From NCBI RefSeq assembly GCF_010727125.1, contig NZ_AP022564.1, positions 4,340,001 through 4,404,000 of the forward strand: DNA of 64,000 bases. The letters run 5' to 3'. Origin of the DNA: Mycolicibacter terrae. Its GTDB lineage: Bacteria; Actinomycetota; Actinomycetes; Mycobacteriales; Mycobacteriaceae. Below, piece after piece: positions 1 to 7,594 of the stretch. How positions within the stretch are numbered: the first letter of the stretch is position 1; the number at the start of each line of letters is the position of its first letter. Made by a program: the position numbers and the translations under genes. Under the pieces are notes generated by a model. That model saw nothing but the letters and a program-made list of their open reading frames with translations. It ran no database searches and was not told the DNA's origin.

Positions 1-2
1 CT

Positions 3-971
3 GAGGCCACCGCCCAGTCCGATTTCAGTGGTCCCCTTCGCGGGTCGGGCAGCCCGCTGGAACGGGGCACGCTCGGCGCCCTCGATGAGCTGCTACAGGT
101 GCTCACGCCGCAGCCGGTCGGCGCCGACCGATTCCGGGCCGGCAACGAAGCGGTCCGCTTCGGCCGGATCTTCGGCGGCCAACTCGTCGCCCAGGCGATG
201 GCGGCGGCCGCGGCCACCGTCGCCGAGCTCATCCCGCATTCGATCCACGCGTCGTTCCTGCGTCTCGGTGACTTCACCGCACCCCTGGACATCATTGTCG
301 AGCGCACCCGCGACGGGCGCTCGATGTCGGTGCGCCACGTCGTCATCGAACAAGACGGCAATGCGCTGGTGACAGCGACGGTGTCCTTCGACGCCAACGC
401 CGCGAGTGCCGACGTCCATACCGCGGCGGGCCCGGCCACACCACCGGAATCCGTTCCGCTGCTGCAGCACTGGGCGCAGTACGCCCGGGCTGGACTGGCC
501 GGTCCGGGACGGACCTGGATCGACCGGCCGCCCCCGCTGGAGATGCGCATCGGTGAAGCGCCCATCTTCCTCGGTGGTGCACAGGCGCCCGGGCAGCGCA
601 CTCACTGGATTCGCTTGCCGCGCACGGTCGACGCCGGTCCGCAGGAGCACGCCGCGCTGCTGGCCTACGCCAGCGACTACCTGCTGGTGGACATGGCCTT
701 GCGCTCCCACCCGCAACGTGTCGGCTATGCCACGCACCGGGGGCTGACCCTCGACCACACCATCTGGCTGCACCGCCCGGTGCAGTTCGACCGGTGGCAT
801 TGCTACACCCTGCAGACGGTTGCCGTCGGCGGGCATCGCGCCCTGGTGCAGGGAACGATCGTCGACGCCGCCGGCCGGCACGTGGCCAGCACCGCCCAAG
901 AAGTGCTCGTCCGGCCGACGACGAATTCGACCGCGCCTGCCAGGATTCACCGAAAGGATCAACACCAGTGA
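3..971 (+). CDS. TesB-like acyl-CoA thioesterase (5' end probably off window)
   Basis: Double-hotdog acyl-CoA thioesterase II family, expected to hydrolyse acyl-CoA to free acid and CoA in the cytosol. The family's usual opening (LDELLQVL followed by RFRAGNE) starts near base 75, and the frame is open back to the window edge with no ATG, so the true start is probably upstream. GTG at 99 would cut into this conserved N-terminus. Family-like features are FGGQLVAQA near the start and the C-terminal hotdog with DHTIWLHRP. The stop overlaps the GTG of the aldehyde dehydrogenase remnant by 4 bp (968-971), and SDR and F420-type oxidoreductase genes follow on the same strand. A role in CoA-ester catabolism is inferred; the substrate is unknown. 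Confidence 0.82.
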   Translation, partial: EATAQSDFSGPLRGSGSPLERGTLGALDELLQVLTPQPVGADRFRAGNEAVRFGRIFGGQLVAQAMAAAAATVAELIPHSIHASFLRLGDFTAPLDIIVERTRDGRSMSVRHVVIEQDGNALVTATVSFDANAASADVHTAAGPATPPESVPLLQHWAQYARAGLAGPGRTWIDRPPPLEMRIGEAPIFLGGAQAPGQRTHWIRLPRTVDAGPQEHAALLAYASDYLLVDMALRSHPQRVGYATHRGLTLDHTIWLHRPVQFDRWHCYTLQTVAVGGHRALVQGTIVDAAGRHVASTAQEVLVRPTTNSTAPARIHRKDQHQ

Positions 972-1258
972 GTAGCACCATCGAAACCGCCCCGGCGGTT
1001 GAGACCGGCGGGATGATCCCGGTCTTCAACCCCTCGACCGCGGAGCAGATCGCCGAGCCATCTGGACCGAGAACCTCAGCCGCGCCCATCGGGTCGCGAA
1101 CCAGCTTCGCGGCGGCCAGATCTGGGTGAACTGCGCACTCGCCGCCGACCCGTCCATGCCGATCTGCGGGCACAAGCAATCCGGCTGGGGCGGGGAACGC
1201 GGCCGCAAGGGGCCTGGAGGCCTACTTCAACACCAAGTCGGTCTCCATCAGCCTCTGA
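968..1258 (+). pseudogene. aldehyde dehydrogenase remnant (internal deletion plus frameshifts)
   Basis: GTG at 968 opens a typical aldehyde dehydrogenase N-terminus (MIPVFNPSTAEQIAE), which is cut after about 30 codons. The sequence then passes directly, in another frame, to a family C-terminus (IWTENLSRAHRVANQLRGGQ, then KQSGWGGERGRKG). A further one-base shift near 1210 restores the last residues (LEAYFNTKSVSISL) and the stop at 1256. The middle, with NAD-binding, catalytic Cys and catalytic Glu segments, is missing: roughly 390 residues compared with the intact 485-residue paralogue at 40598. It cannot encode an active enzyme. Its overlap with the thioesterase and position before the SDR suggest it was once a functional operon member. 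Confidence 0.85.
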
Positions 1259-1280
1259 CCGGTTGGTCGAGACAACACTC

Positions 1281-1286
1281 GGAGGT
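1281..1286 (+). promoter_or_regulatory. ribosome binding site for the SDR at 1292
   Basis: GGAGGT lies 5-6 bases before the GTG at 1292 and supports that start over the ATG-like codons downstream. It sits just after the stop of the aldehyde dehydrogenase remnant, so the SDR keeps its own translation signal despite decay of the upstream gene. Confidence 0.7.
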
Positions 1287-1291
1287 GGTTC

Positions 1292-2113
1292 GTGGCATTG
1301 CCGAAGGATGCGTCGGCTCTTGACGGTCGAGTAGCCGTCATCACCGGCGGGGGCGCCGGCATCGGCCGCGGCATAGCCGAGACTTTCGCGGAATTCGGTG
1401 CCCGGGTCGTGATCTGGGAGAAAGACCCTCAGACCGCGCAGAGCACGGCCGCCGCGGTCGGGGGACTTGCCTGTGTCATCGATGTCCGCGATGCCGATCA
1501 GGTCGATACGGCGCTCGCCAGAACCGTGGCCGAGGTGGGGCTGCCGACGGTTCTGGTCAACAACGCTGGCGGGGCGTTCTCGGCCCCGCTGCTGGACACC
1601 GCCCCAAAGGGGTGGGACACCCTGATCCGTTCCAACCTCACCCATGTCCTGCTCTGCACGCAGCGCGTCGCCCAGACACTGGTGCAGCACCGCGCGCCCG
1701 GGAGCATCATCAACATCGCCAGCATCGAGGGCGCCCGCGCTGCGCCCGGCTACGCCGCCTACGCAGCGGCCAAGGCGGGCGTCATCAACTTCACCAAAAC
1801 GGCCGCACTGGAACTCGCTCCGCACGGCATCCGGGTCAACTGCCTGGCACCGGATCTCACGCTCACCGAAGGCATCGAGCGCATCGGCTCGACCGAGATG
1901 CTGGCCAACGCCGAACGGATGATCCCGATGGGCCGTACCGGTCATGTGGACGAGATGGCCGGAGCCGCGGTGTTTCTGGCTGGCGGGCTGAGCACCTACG
2001 TCACCGGGCAGACGCTTCACGTCGACGGCGGAACGCACGCAGCGGGCGGGTGGTATCACCACCCGGACGGCAGCGGCTACATACTCGGACCGCCGCGGTC
2101 GACCACCACCTAG
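1292..2113 (+). CDS. SDR family NAD(P)-dependent oxidoreductase
   Basis: Classical short-chain dehydrogenase/reductase of 273 residues, a usual length. Visible features are the glycine-rich cofactor motif TGGGAGIGRG near residue 20, the NNAGG motif near 90, the catalytic Ser in NIASIEG, and Tyr/Lys in YAAYAAAK near 155. The C-terminal VTGQTLHVDGG is typical of FabG-like enzymes. It probably oxidises or reduces a secondary alcohol/ketone or 3-hydroxyacyl thioester with NAD(P). GTG is chosen because GGAGGT precedes it. It lies 33 bases upstream of an F420-type oxidoreductase, probably in the same transcript. Confidence 0.9.
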   Translation: MALPKDASALDGRVAVITGGGAGIGRGIAETFAEFGARVVIWEKDPQTAQSTAAAVGGLACVIDVRDADQVDTALARTVAEVGLPTVLVNNAGGAFSAPLLDTAPKGWDTLIRSNLTHVLLCTQRVAQTLVQHRAPGSIINIASIEGARAAPGYAAYAAAKAGVINFTKTAALELAPHGIRVNCLAPDLTLTEGIERIGSTEMLANAERMIPMGRTGHVDEMAGAAVFLAGGLSTYVTGQTLHVDGGTHAAGGWYHHPDGSGYILGPPRSTTT

Positions 2114-2146
2114 CCGCCCACCCTTTCAGGGCCGAAAGGATCCCGT

Positions 2147-3067
2147 ATGCGTTTCGCCTTCACCTACCCGATCATCACGCATCCATGCGACCCGGAACTG
2201 GTATCCCCGCAGGGTGTGACCGCCGTCGCGCGGGCCGCCGAAGCCGCGGGGTTCGACGCCATGGGCTTCACCGACCACCCGGCGCCGACGCAGCGATGGC
2301 TCGACGCCGGCGGCCACGACAGTCTGGACCCCTTCGTGGCGATGGGGTTCGCAGCCGCGCACACCCGCACGCTTCGGTTCATTCCGAACATCGTCGTCCT
2401 TCCCTACCGCAACCCGTTCGTGGTGGCGAAAGCGGGCGCGACCCTGGACCTGCTGTCCGGCGGCAGGTTCACCCTGGCGGTCGGCGTGGGCTATCTCAAG
2501 GGCGAATTCGCGGCCCTGGGCGTCGATTTCGATGAACGCACCGAGCTGGTCGAGGAGGGTCTGGACGTCATCCGAGCCATCTGGACCGGCGACGACGTCT
2601 CGTTTCAGGGCAGGCACTTCCGGGCCAGGGGGATCACCGCCCACCCACGCCCGGCCACCAGCCCGCATCCACCGATCTGGATCGGCGGAAACACCGGCAA
2701 GGCGCGGCAACGGGTCGCCACCCGCGGCGACGGGTGGGCGCCCTTCGCGGCGCCGGCGGCCCTGGCCGGCACCGCGCGCACCGCCGCCATGGACTCCGTC
2801 GACGCGTTGGCCGCAGGCATTCAGGATCTGCGACGGCGCTGCGAGGAGGCGGGCCGGGAATGGGCGGCCATCGACATCTGCTTCTCCAACCTTGCCGGGG
2901 GCCGCCCCGGCGACGACGACTTCAATGCACACGCCTACCTGGACGGCCTGGGCCGTCTTGCCGATGTGGGGGTCACCTGGGTCCAGGTCGCCGTCCCCGG
3001 CGACGGCCTCAGCCAGGCGATCGAGGCGATAGAGCACTTCGGCGAATCGGTGATCCAGCAGGCGTAG
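2147..3067 (+). CDS. LLM class (F420-dependent type) oxidoreductase
   Basis: Luciferase-like monooxygenase superfamily protein of 306 residues, the form that in mycobacteria usually binds coenzyme F420 or flavin and transfers hydride. The start MRFAFTYP, the GFDAMGFTDHPAP segment, the LSGGRFTLAVGVGYLKGEF segment and the IWIGGNTGKARQRVA phosphate-binding region are family landmarks. AAAGG precedes the ATG by about 8 bases. It follows the SDR closely and probably acts in the same route. The substrate is not predictable from the sequence, and whether the cofactor is F420 or FMN is inference. Confidence 0.88.
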   Translation: MRFAFTYPIITHPCDPELVSPQGVTAVARAAEAAGFDAMGFTDHPAPTQRWLDAGGHDSLDPFVAMGFAAAHTRTLRFIPNIVVLPYRNPFVVAKAGATLDLLSGGRFTLAVGVGYLKGEFAALGVDFDERTELVEEGLDVIRAIWTGDDVSFQGRHFRARGITAHPRPATSPHPPIWIGGNTGKARQRVATRGDGWAPFAAPAALAGTARTAAMDSVDALAAGIQDLRRRCEEAGREWAAIDICFSNLAGGRPGDDDFNAHAYLDGLGRLADVGVTWVQVAVPGDGLSQAIEAIEHFGESVIQQA

Positions 3068-3110
3068 CGCCCCGCTGTCAGGCCCGCCGTGCCGACGATA
3101 GTGTGGCGTC

Positions 3111-3707
3111 ATGACCGTGCCGGAGATCATCCGCAGTGTGCCGCTGGCCGAGGAGATCCTCGAGTCGCACCGCCACCGAGCCGGCGGTGACGACATCGGT
3201 TGGGACGCCTACAAAGCCCACGTGTACCGGATCTTCAATTTCGCCCGCGCACTGACACCGGACGCCCCCGACCGTGACGAGAAACTCGCGATCGCCGCGG
3301 CATTTCACGATCTGGCAGCGTTCGACACGATCGACTATCTGGTGCCGTCGATCGAAGCGCAGGACGCGTGGCTGCAGGAGACCGGCCGCGACGCGTGGTC
3401 GGACGAGTTGGCGCTCGTCGTCGCCCAGCACCATCGGCTGGCCGGCTACCGCCCATCTCGCCCCTATGCGCCGCTGGTCGAAGCCGTTCGCCGTGCCGAC
3501 CTGGTCGACGTGAGCCAGGGCCTGATCCGGTTCGGCCTTCCGCGGTCCTATGTCACCGAGGTGCGCGGCGCCTTCGACGCCGGCGTCTTCTTCAGGCGGG
3601 TGATCCCCTCGGGTGTCGTGCGCGCAGTCCGCCGGTTGCAGCAGCCCGGTTTCCTTCGTCCCGGCAACGCCCTGGCCCGCTCGGGGCATGCCGGACAAGA
3701 CCGCTGA
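3111..3707 (+). CDS. HD domain-containing protein
   Basis: A 198-residue HD-superfamily protein. His37 (KAHVYRIFN), the His66-Asp67 pair (AFHDL) and the later QHH near residue 107 have the spacing of the metal-binding HD fold, so metal-dependent phosphohydrolase or hydratase-like chemistry is plausible. Bacterial members of this small HD group are mostly uncharacterised. The gene stands 43 bases after the oxidoreductase and 20 bases before the Tat-exported DUF1906 protein. There is no strong context for its substrate. Confidence 0.78.
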   Translation: MTVPEIIRSVPLAEEILESHRHRAGGDDIGWDAYKAHVYRIFNFARALTPDAPDRDEKLAIAAAFHDLAAFDTIDYLVPSIEAQDAWLQETGRDAWSDELALVVAQHHRLAGYRPSRPYAPLVEAVRRADLVDVSQGLIRFGLPRSYVTEVRGAFDAGVFFRRVIPSGVVRAVRRLQQPGFLRPGNALARSGHAGQDR

Positions 3708-3727
3708 CGGCGGCTACCCTTCTCCTT

Positions 3728-4510
3728 GTGACGCGATCGGTCGCCCGCCGCGAATTCCTGCGCTACACCGCCCTGCTCACGCCCGCGCTGGCCGTCCCCG
3801 GCGTCCTCGGGGCGATGACCGGCACCCCGACGGCCGCCGGCGAGGGCCTGCGGCTCGTCGATTTCGCCGACCGGCTGGTCCAGCCCGATCAGATCAAGGC
3901 CGCGGGCTTCGCCGGGGCCCTGGTCTACGTCTCGGAGTTACGGCCGGGCGCCACGTTCGATTTCAAGCCGGTCACCCGCGATTACGCGGACCGGCTTCGC
4001 GACGCCGGCCTGCAGGTCGTCAGCTGCTACCAGTTCGGCAAGCCCGGATGGGTGAACTCCCCGTCGGACTTCACCCGCGGCTATGACGGGGGAGTGGCCG
4101 ACGCCCACACCGCGTTGCGGCTGCACAACGCGGCCGGAGGCCCCGACTCAGCGCCGATCTTCTTCAGCGTCGACGAAGACATCGACGCTCAGACGTGGAA
4201 AAGCCAGGCCGCGCAGTGGTTTCGTGGCATCAATTCTGTGCTGGGCACCGAGCGCACCGGAATCTACGGCGGTGCCCGCCAGCTCGGGTGGGCGATCGCC
4301 GATGGTGTCATCGGGCGCTCGACCAGCCCGGGCCACCGGTGGGCATGGCAGACCAAGGCGTGGTCGGGCGGTGATCGCGAACCGGCGGCGGTGCTCTTCC
4401 AGCGCGAAGTCGTCACCGCAACCGACCCGGGCTTCATGATCGACGACGTCCACGTCGATGTGGACGACGTCCTGGCGCCCGATTTCGGCCAGTGGGATCT
4501 CGCCCGGTGA
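3728..4510 (+). CDS. Tat-exported DUF1906 glycoside-hydrolase-like protein (Rv2525c-like)
   Basis: A 260-residue protein starting at GTG 3728. The N-terminus TRSVARREFLRYTALL has a twin-arginine signal (RREFL) followed by a hydrophobic stretch ending near residue 38. The mature part matches the DUF1906 (Rv2525c-like, TIM-barrel glycoside-hydrolase-like) family: LRLVDFADRLVQPDQIKAAG at the start, FFSVDEDID in the middle and DDVHVDVDDV near the end. It is expected at the cell surface; Rv2525c is linked in the literature to envelope integrity, but the family's reaction is not settled. The reading frame is open further upstream, but that extension lies inside the HD gene and lacks signal-peptide logic. 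Confidence 0.85.
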   Translation: MTRSVARREFLRYTALLTPALAVPGVLGAMTGTPTAAGEGLRLVDFADRLVQPDQIKAAGFAGALVYVSELRPGATFDFKPVTRDYADRLRDAGLQVVSCYQFGKPGWVNSPSDFTRGYDGGVADAHTALRLHNAAGGPDSAPIFFSVDEDIDAQTWKSQAAQWFRGINSVLGTERTGIYGGARQLGWAIADGVIGRSTSPGHRWAWQTKAWSGGDREPAAVLFQREVVTATDPGFMIDDVHVDVDDVLAPDFGQWDLAR

Positions 4511-4672
4511 CGGCCGGCTCCCGGACGAACGACTGACAAGAAATCCGGATCTGTGCGTTGACTGTCGAAATATGCCGTGTATCAACCGGGTTCGTCAGAG
4601 ATAAAGGCGCGCCCCCGAGTCGGTTCGCCGTGGAATGCCCGGAGGGCTTGCTGTGGGCCCTGTGTCAACAAA
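4511..4672. other. convergent intergenic spacer without recognised feature
   Basis: About 160 bases separate the converging DUF1906 gene and the TetR gene. I see no convincing ORF, tRNA or strong GC-rich hairpin with a T tract. The composition is somewhat less GC-rich than the flanks. Confidence 0.5.
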
Positions 4673-5287
4673 CTATGCTCGCCTAACCCGGCGTCCGGTC
4701 GTCTCGGCCCAGGGCGCCAACAGCAGCTCACACGCCCGGCGCATATCGGCCTCAGCCTGGGCGGGTGTGGTCTCTCCCATCACCGCCCACGACAAGATGC
4801 CGTAGGCGCACTGCTCGACCAGCAGCGCGATCTGGGTGTCCTTCGATGTCGGCTCGACGATCCCGGCCACGGACAAGATGATCTCGCGCAGGTTGAAGTC
4901 GCCGGCGGTACTCGATTCGGCACGCCGGGCATTGACCGAGGTGATCATCGCCCGGGCCAGCCGCGGCCGGGTGAGCATGCTGCGGCAGATGCCCGCCATC
5001 AGGTCGGTGACATCGGCAGCCGGGCACCCGGTCAGCGGGTGCGGCGGTTGCACGGAGCGGGTGTAGTGCAGCAGCAGTGCCGTGAACAAATGGTGCTTCG
5101 TCGGGTAGTAGCGGTAGACAGTGGTGATCGATACCGCCGACTGATCCGCCACGTCCTGCATCCGGACGGCTTCCAGCCCGTCGCGGGCGCCGAGTCTGGC
5201 CGCGGTGGCGAGGATCCGTTCACAGCGTTGGTGCTGAGCGGGTGTCCGGGGGGTTGCCGGCTCGCGATCACTCGGCGGACGGGGCAT
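4673..5287 (-). CDS. TetR/AcrR family transcriptional regulator
   Basis: A 204-residue TetR-type repressor. The N-terminal helix-turn-helix runs over roughly residues 19-65, with ILATAARLGARDGLEAVRMQ, the recognition region SAVSITTVYRYYPTKHHLFTA, and a ligand-binding C-terminal domain. It overlaps the 3' end of the SDR gene by 20 bases, so the two are co-transcribed, SDR first. The perfect palindrome at 6130-6149 ahead of that operon is the likely operator, which would make this an autoregulator that also controls the divergent oxidoreductase gene. Confidence 0.88.
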   Translation of the reverse strand: MPRPPSDREPATPRTPAQHQRCERILATAARLGARDGLEAVRMQDVADQSAVSITTVYRYYPTKHHLFTALLLHYTRSVQPPHPLTGCPAADVTDLMAGICRSMLTRPRLARAMITSVNARRAESSTAGDFNLREIILSVAGIVEPTSKDTQIALLVEQCAYGILSWAVMGETTPAQAEADMRRACELLLAPWAETTGRRVRRA

Positions 5288-6116
5288 CGGAGCCTCGCGC
5301 GGCAGGCGGTGTGCCGCGAAGCAACTTCTGCATCATCCGGTGGGAGGCGAGCACGGCGTCGGCCCGATCCTGGCCGGCGTGCAAGGCCGGGTTCCCGGCG
5401 TGTTCGGAGACGACGCGCACGGGCCCGTCGGGGAGCTGGGTGAGGCCTTCGCGGGCCACATCGGCCGGATCGGACACCTGCAGCCCGGGAATGTCGAAGT
5501 TGAGCCCGGCCCGCCCCATGGCCGGTGTCCTGGTGACGCCGAGGACGAGTTCGAGAACATGCACGTTGTAGTCACGCAGTTCAAGCCAGAGGCCCTCGGC
5601 ATAGATCCGGGTGAACGCTTTCACGCCGCCGTACACGGTGTGCCGCGCTGAGCCCAGATAGCCGGTGAGCGAGCCGATCAGCAGTACGCCGCCGCGGCGG
5701 CGAGCACGCATCGGGCCGGCGAAGTGATGAATCAGCGCCAGCGGCGTCGTCACATTCAGGTCGATCACCTGTTGGAACGCGGCCAGGTCGCCATCGAGGA
5801 ACTCCGCGCTGTGAGTATTGGCGCCCGCGTTGTAGATCAGCAGCCCGATTTCGAGATCCGTTGTGGCCGAGATGATCTGCTCGACGCTGCTGGACCGCGA
5901 CAGGTCCAGGGCCAGTTCGCGGACCTGTACGCCGAGTTCGCGGCAGCGATCGGCGGTGTGCTGCAGCGGTTGTTGCTTACGGGCGATCAGCACCAGGTTG
6001 ATCCCCGCACCGGCCAGCAGCAGTGCGAACTCCGCGCCGACGCCTTCCGAGCCGCCCGCGATCAGGGCCCAGGGCCCGTAGTGCGGCCGCCAGGCCGGCC
6101 GGTCACCGCTGGACAA
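5268..6116 (-). CDS. SDR family NAD(P)-dependent oxidoreductase
   Basis: Short-chain dehydrogenase of 282 residues, resembling the mycobacterial DltE-like/17-beta-HSD-like group. The cofactor motif is AGGSEGVGAEFA near residue 21, with YNAG near 94, Ser in LIGSLTGYLG near 148, and catalytic YGGVK near 161. The TTG start at 6116 is supported by GGAGGT 6-7 bases upstream. The operator-like palindrome 6130-6149 sits just before that site. A TetR gene overlaps its end. Substrate unknown; by context part of a regulated oxidoreductase module with the divergent oxidoreductase/SnoaL pair. Confidence 0.87.
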   Translation of the reverse strand: MSSGDRPAWRPHYGPWALIAGGSEGVGAEFALLLAGAGINLVLIARKQQPLQHTADRCRELGVQVRELALDLSRSSSVEQIISATTDLEIGLLIYNAGANTHSAEFLDGDLAAFQQVIDLNVTTPLALIHHFAGPMRARRRGGVLLIGSLTGYLGSARHTVYGGVKAFTRIYAEGLWLELRDYNVHVLELVLGVTRTPAMGRAGLNFDIPGLQVSDPADVAREGLTQLPDGPVRVVSEHAGNPALHAGQDRADAVLASHRMMQKLLRGTPPAARGSDAPSAE

Positions 6117-6129
6117 GGGCTACCTCCGT

Positions 6130-6149
6130 AACTAAAATTCATTTTAGTT
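6130..6149. promoter_or_regulatory. 20-bp perfect palindrome, probable TetR operator
   Basis: Two 9-base arms, AACTAAAAT and ATTTTAGTT, are separated by TC. It is AT-rich in a GC-rich setting and lies between the divergent SDR-TetR operon (start 6116, minus) and the oxidoreductase operon (plus). Symmetry, length and place fit a TetR dimer site controlling both directions. Confidence 0.75.
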
Positions 6150-6195
6150 TCTGATGGGACGAGGCTACCTCGGCCACCCGGCGCAAGGAAAGTGC

Positions 6196-6234
6196 ATGAA
6201 GCCATTGCGGTACGACGTTCCCCGGGCCCGTTGA
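6196..6234 (+). CDS. possible 12-residue leader ORF coupled to the oxidoreductase
   Basis: ATG at 6196 follows AAGGAA by 5 bases and encodes 12 residues (MKPLRYDVPRAR). Its TGA overlaps the ATG of the next gene as TGATG (6232-6236). The next ATG has no binding site of its own, so translation could re-initiate from this leader. The alternative is that the downstream gene begins at GTG 6192, which lies too close to the binding site. Tentative. Confidence 0.25.
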   Translation: MKPLRYDVPRAR

Positions 6235-7100
6235 TGCGCTTCGGCCTGTCCACGCCGGTGGTTATTCAGCTCCCCGGCGCGGCTTCGGACTGGGAGGCCC
6301 GCGGCGGCATCGACGACATCGCCGAGATAGCCACGGCCGCAGATGAGCTCGGATTCGCACACCTCACCTGCTCCGAACATGTGGCGGTGCCGGAAGAGGT
6401 GGCGGCCGTTCGCGGTGCGACGTACTGGGATCCGTTGGCCACCTTGGCGTTTCTTGCCGCCCGCACCACGCGGATCAGGCTGGTGACCTCCGTTCTGGTG
6501 CTGGGCTACCACCATCCGCTGGAGATCGCCAAGCGCTACGGGACCCTGGATCGGATCAGCCGCGGCCGGCTCACCCTCGGCGTGGGTGTCGGTTCGCTGC
6601 GCGAGGAGTTCGAGCTACTCGACTGCGCCTGGGGTGATCGCGGCGCCCGCGCCGACGACGCGATGAAGGCGCTGCGTGCGTCACTGTCGAGCAGCCGACC
6701 GGCCTATGACGGCCCCTACTATCGCTACGACTCGGTGATCGTGGAGCCCTGTGCGGTGCAGCCGCGGGTGCCGATCTGGGTGGGCGGGCGCACCAGGCGC
6801 TCACTTCGGCGCGCCGTGGACTTGGGTGACGGCTGGACGCCGTTCGGCCTCACGACGGCCGAGATCGCCAAACTGCTTGACTCCGTGGACCGTCCAGACG
6901 ATTTCACCGTCGTCCTGGCGACCCGGCCGCTGGACCCGATCGGCGCCCCGCAGCGGGTCACCGACCAGATCGGCCGGCTGGCCGAAGCCGGGGCGACCGA
7001 TGTCAGCTGCGTGATCTCCGCACGATCCTCGGCGCACTTCCGCGACCAACTGGCGGCCCTTGCACAGCTCACCGACCTCGCGGGAACGGAGCACCCATGA
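6234..7100 (+). CDS. LLM class (F420-dependent type) oxidoreductase
   Basis: Luciferase-like oxidoreductase of 288 residues from ATG 6234, or 302 from GTG 6192. MRFGLSTPVVIQ resembles the family's normal first strand, so ATG is preferred. Landmarks are GFAHLTCSEHVAVP, ISRGRLTLGVGVGSLREEFELL and VPIWVGGRTRRSLRRAVDLG (phosphate-binding side). It is divergent from an SDR-TetR operon across a perfect palindrome, so it is probably induced by the same ligand. Its end overlaps the SnoaL-like gene by 4 bases (ATGA), pointing to coupled translation. Confidence 0.86.
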   Translation: MRFGLSTPVVIQLPGAASDWEARGGIDDIAEIATAADELGFAHLTCSEHVAVPEEVAAVRGATYWDPLATLAFLAARTTRIRLVTSVLVLGYHHPLEIAKRYGTLDRISRGRLTLGVGVGSLREEFELLDCAWGDRGARADDAMKALRASLSSSRPAYDGPYYRYDSVIVEPCAVQPRVPIWVGGRTRRSLRRAVDLGDGWTPFGLTTAEIAKLLDSVDRPDDFTVVLATRPLDPIGAPQRVTDQIGRLAEAGATDVSCVISARSSAHFRDQLAALAQLTDLAGTEHP

Positions 7101-7591
7101 CCAGCCAACGGTTGATCGATCTCGAACGCCGCCTGCAGCAGATCGAGGACGAACGCGCGATCGAGCGGTTGATCGCCTCCTACGGCCCACTGGTGGACGC
7201 CGGCGACCCCGAGGCTACCGCCGCACTGTGGTGTGACGACGGGGTCTATGACGTCGAAGACTGGCTGATGCAGGGCCGCGACCACATCGCGGCGATGGTG
7301 CGCTCATCGGGACACCAGGAGCTGATCAACGGCGGCTGTGTGCATTTCCTGGGACCGGCGGTGGTCACCGTCCACGGCGACGACGCGACCGCGGTATGCG
7401 CCTCGACGTTGCTGGTCAAGCGGGAGGTCGGCTACCACGTGGCACGTGGGGGCGCCAACTATTTCCATCTCAGGCGGGAATCGGCGGTATCCGGGCGCTG
7501 GCAGATCGTCAAACGGATCACCCGTCTCCTCGACGGCAGCGCCGACAGCCGCGCCCTGTTCGTCGACGGAATCGCCGGACGGATCCGCTGA
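7097..7591 (+). CDS. SnoaL-like / NTF2-fold protein
   Basis: A 164-residue protein of the SnoaL_4 type (nuclear transport factor 2 fold). The N-terminal coiled helix LERRLQQIEDERAIERLIASYGPLVD and the segment LWCDDGVYDVEDWLMQGRDHIAAMV are characteristic. Such proteins act as small hydratases, isomerases or dehydratases, or as non-catalytic partners. It is translationally coupled to the preceding oxidoreductase, so a step on the same substrate is likely. Only 3 bases separate it from the converging alpha/beta hydrolase gene. Confidence 0.85.
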   Translation: MTSQRLIDLERRLQQIEDERAIERLIASYGPLVDAGDPEATAALWCDDGVYDVEDWLMQGRDHIAAMVRSSGHQELINGGCVHFLGPAVVTVHGDDATAVCASTLLVKREVGYHVARGGANYFHLRRESAVSGRWQIVKRITRLLDGSADSRALFVDGIAGRIR

Positions 7592-7594
7592 GGC

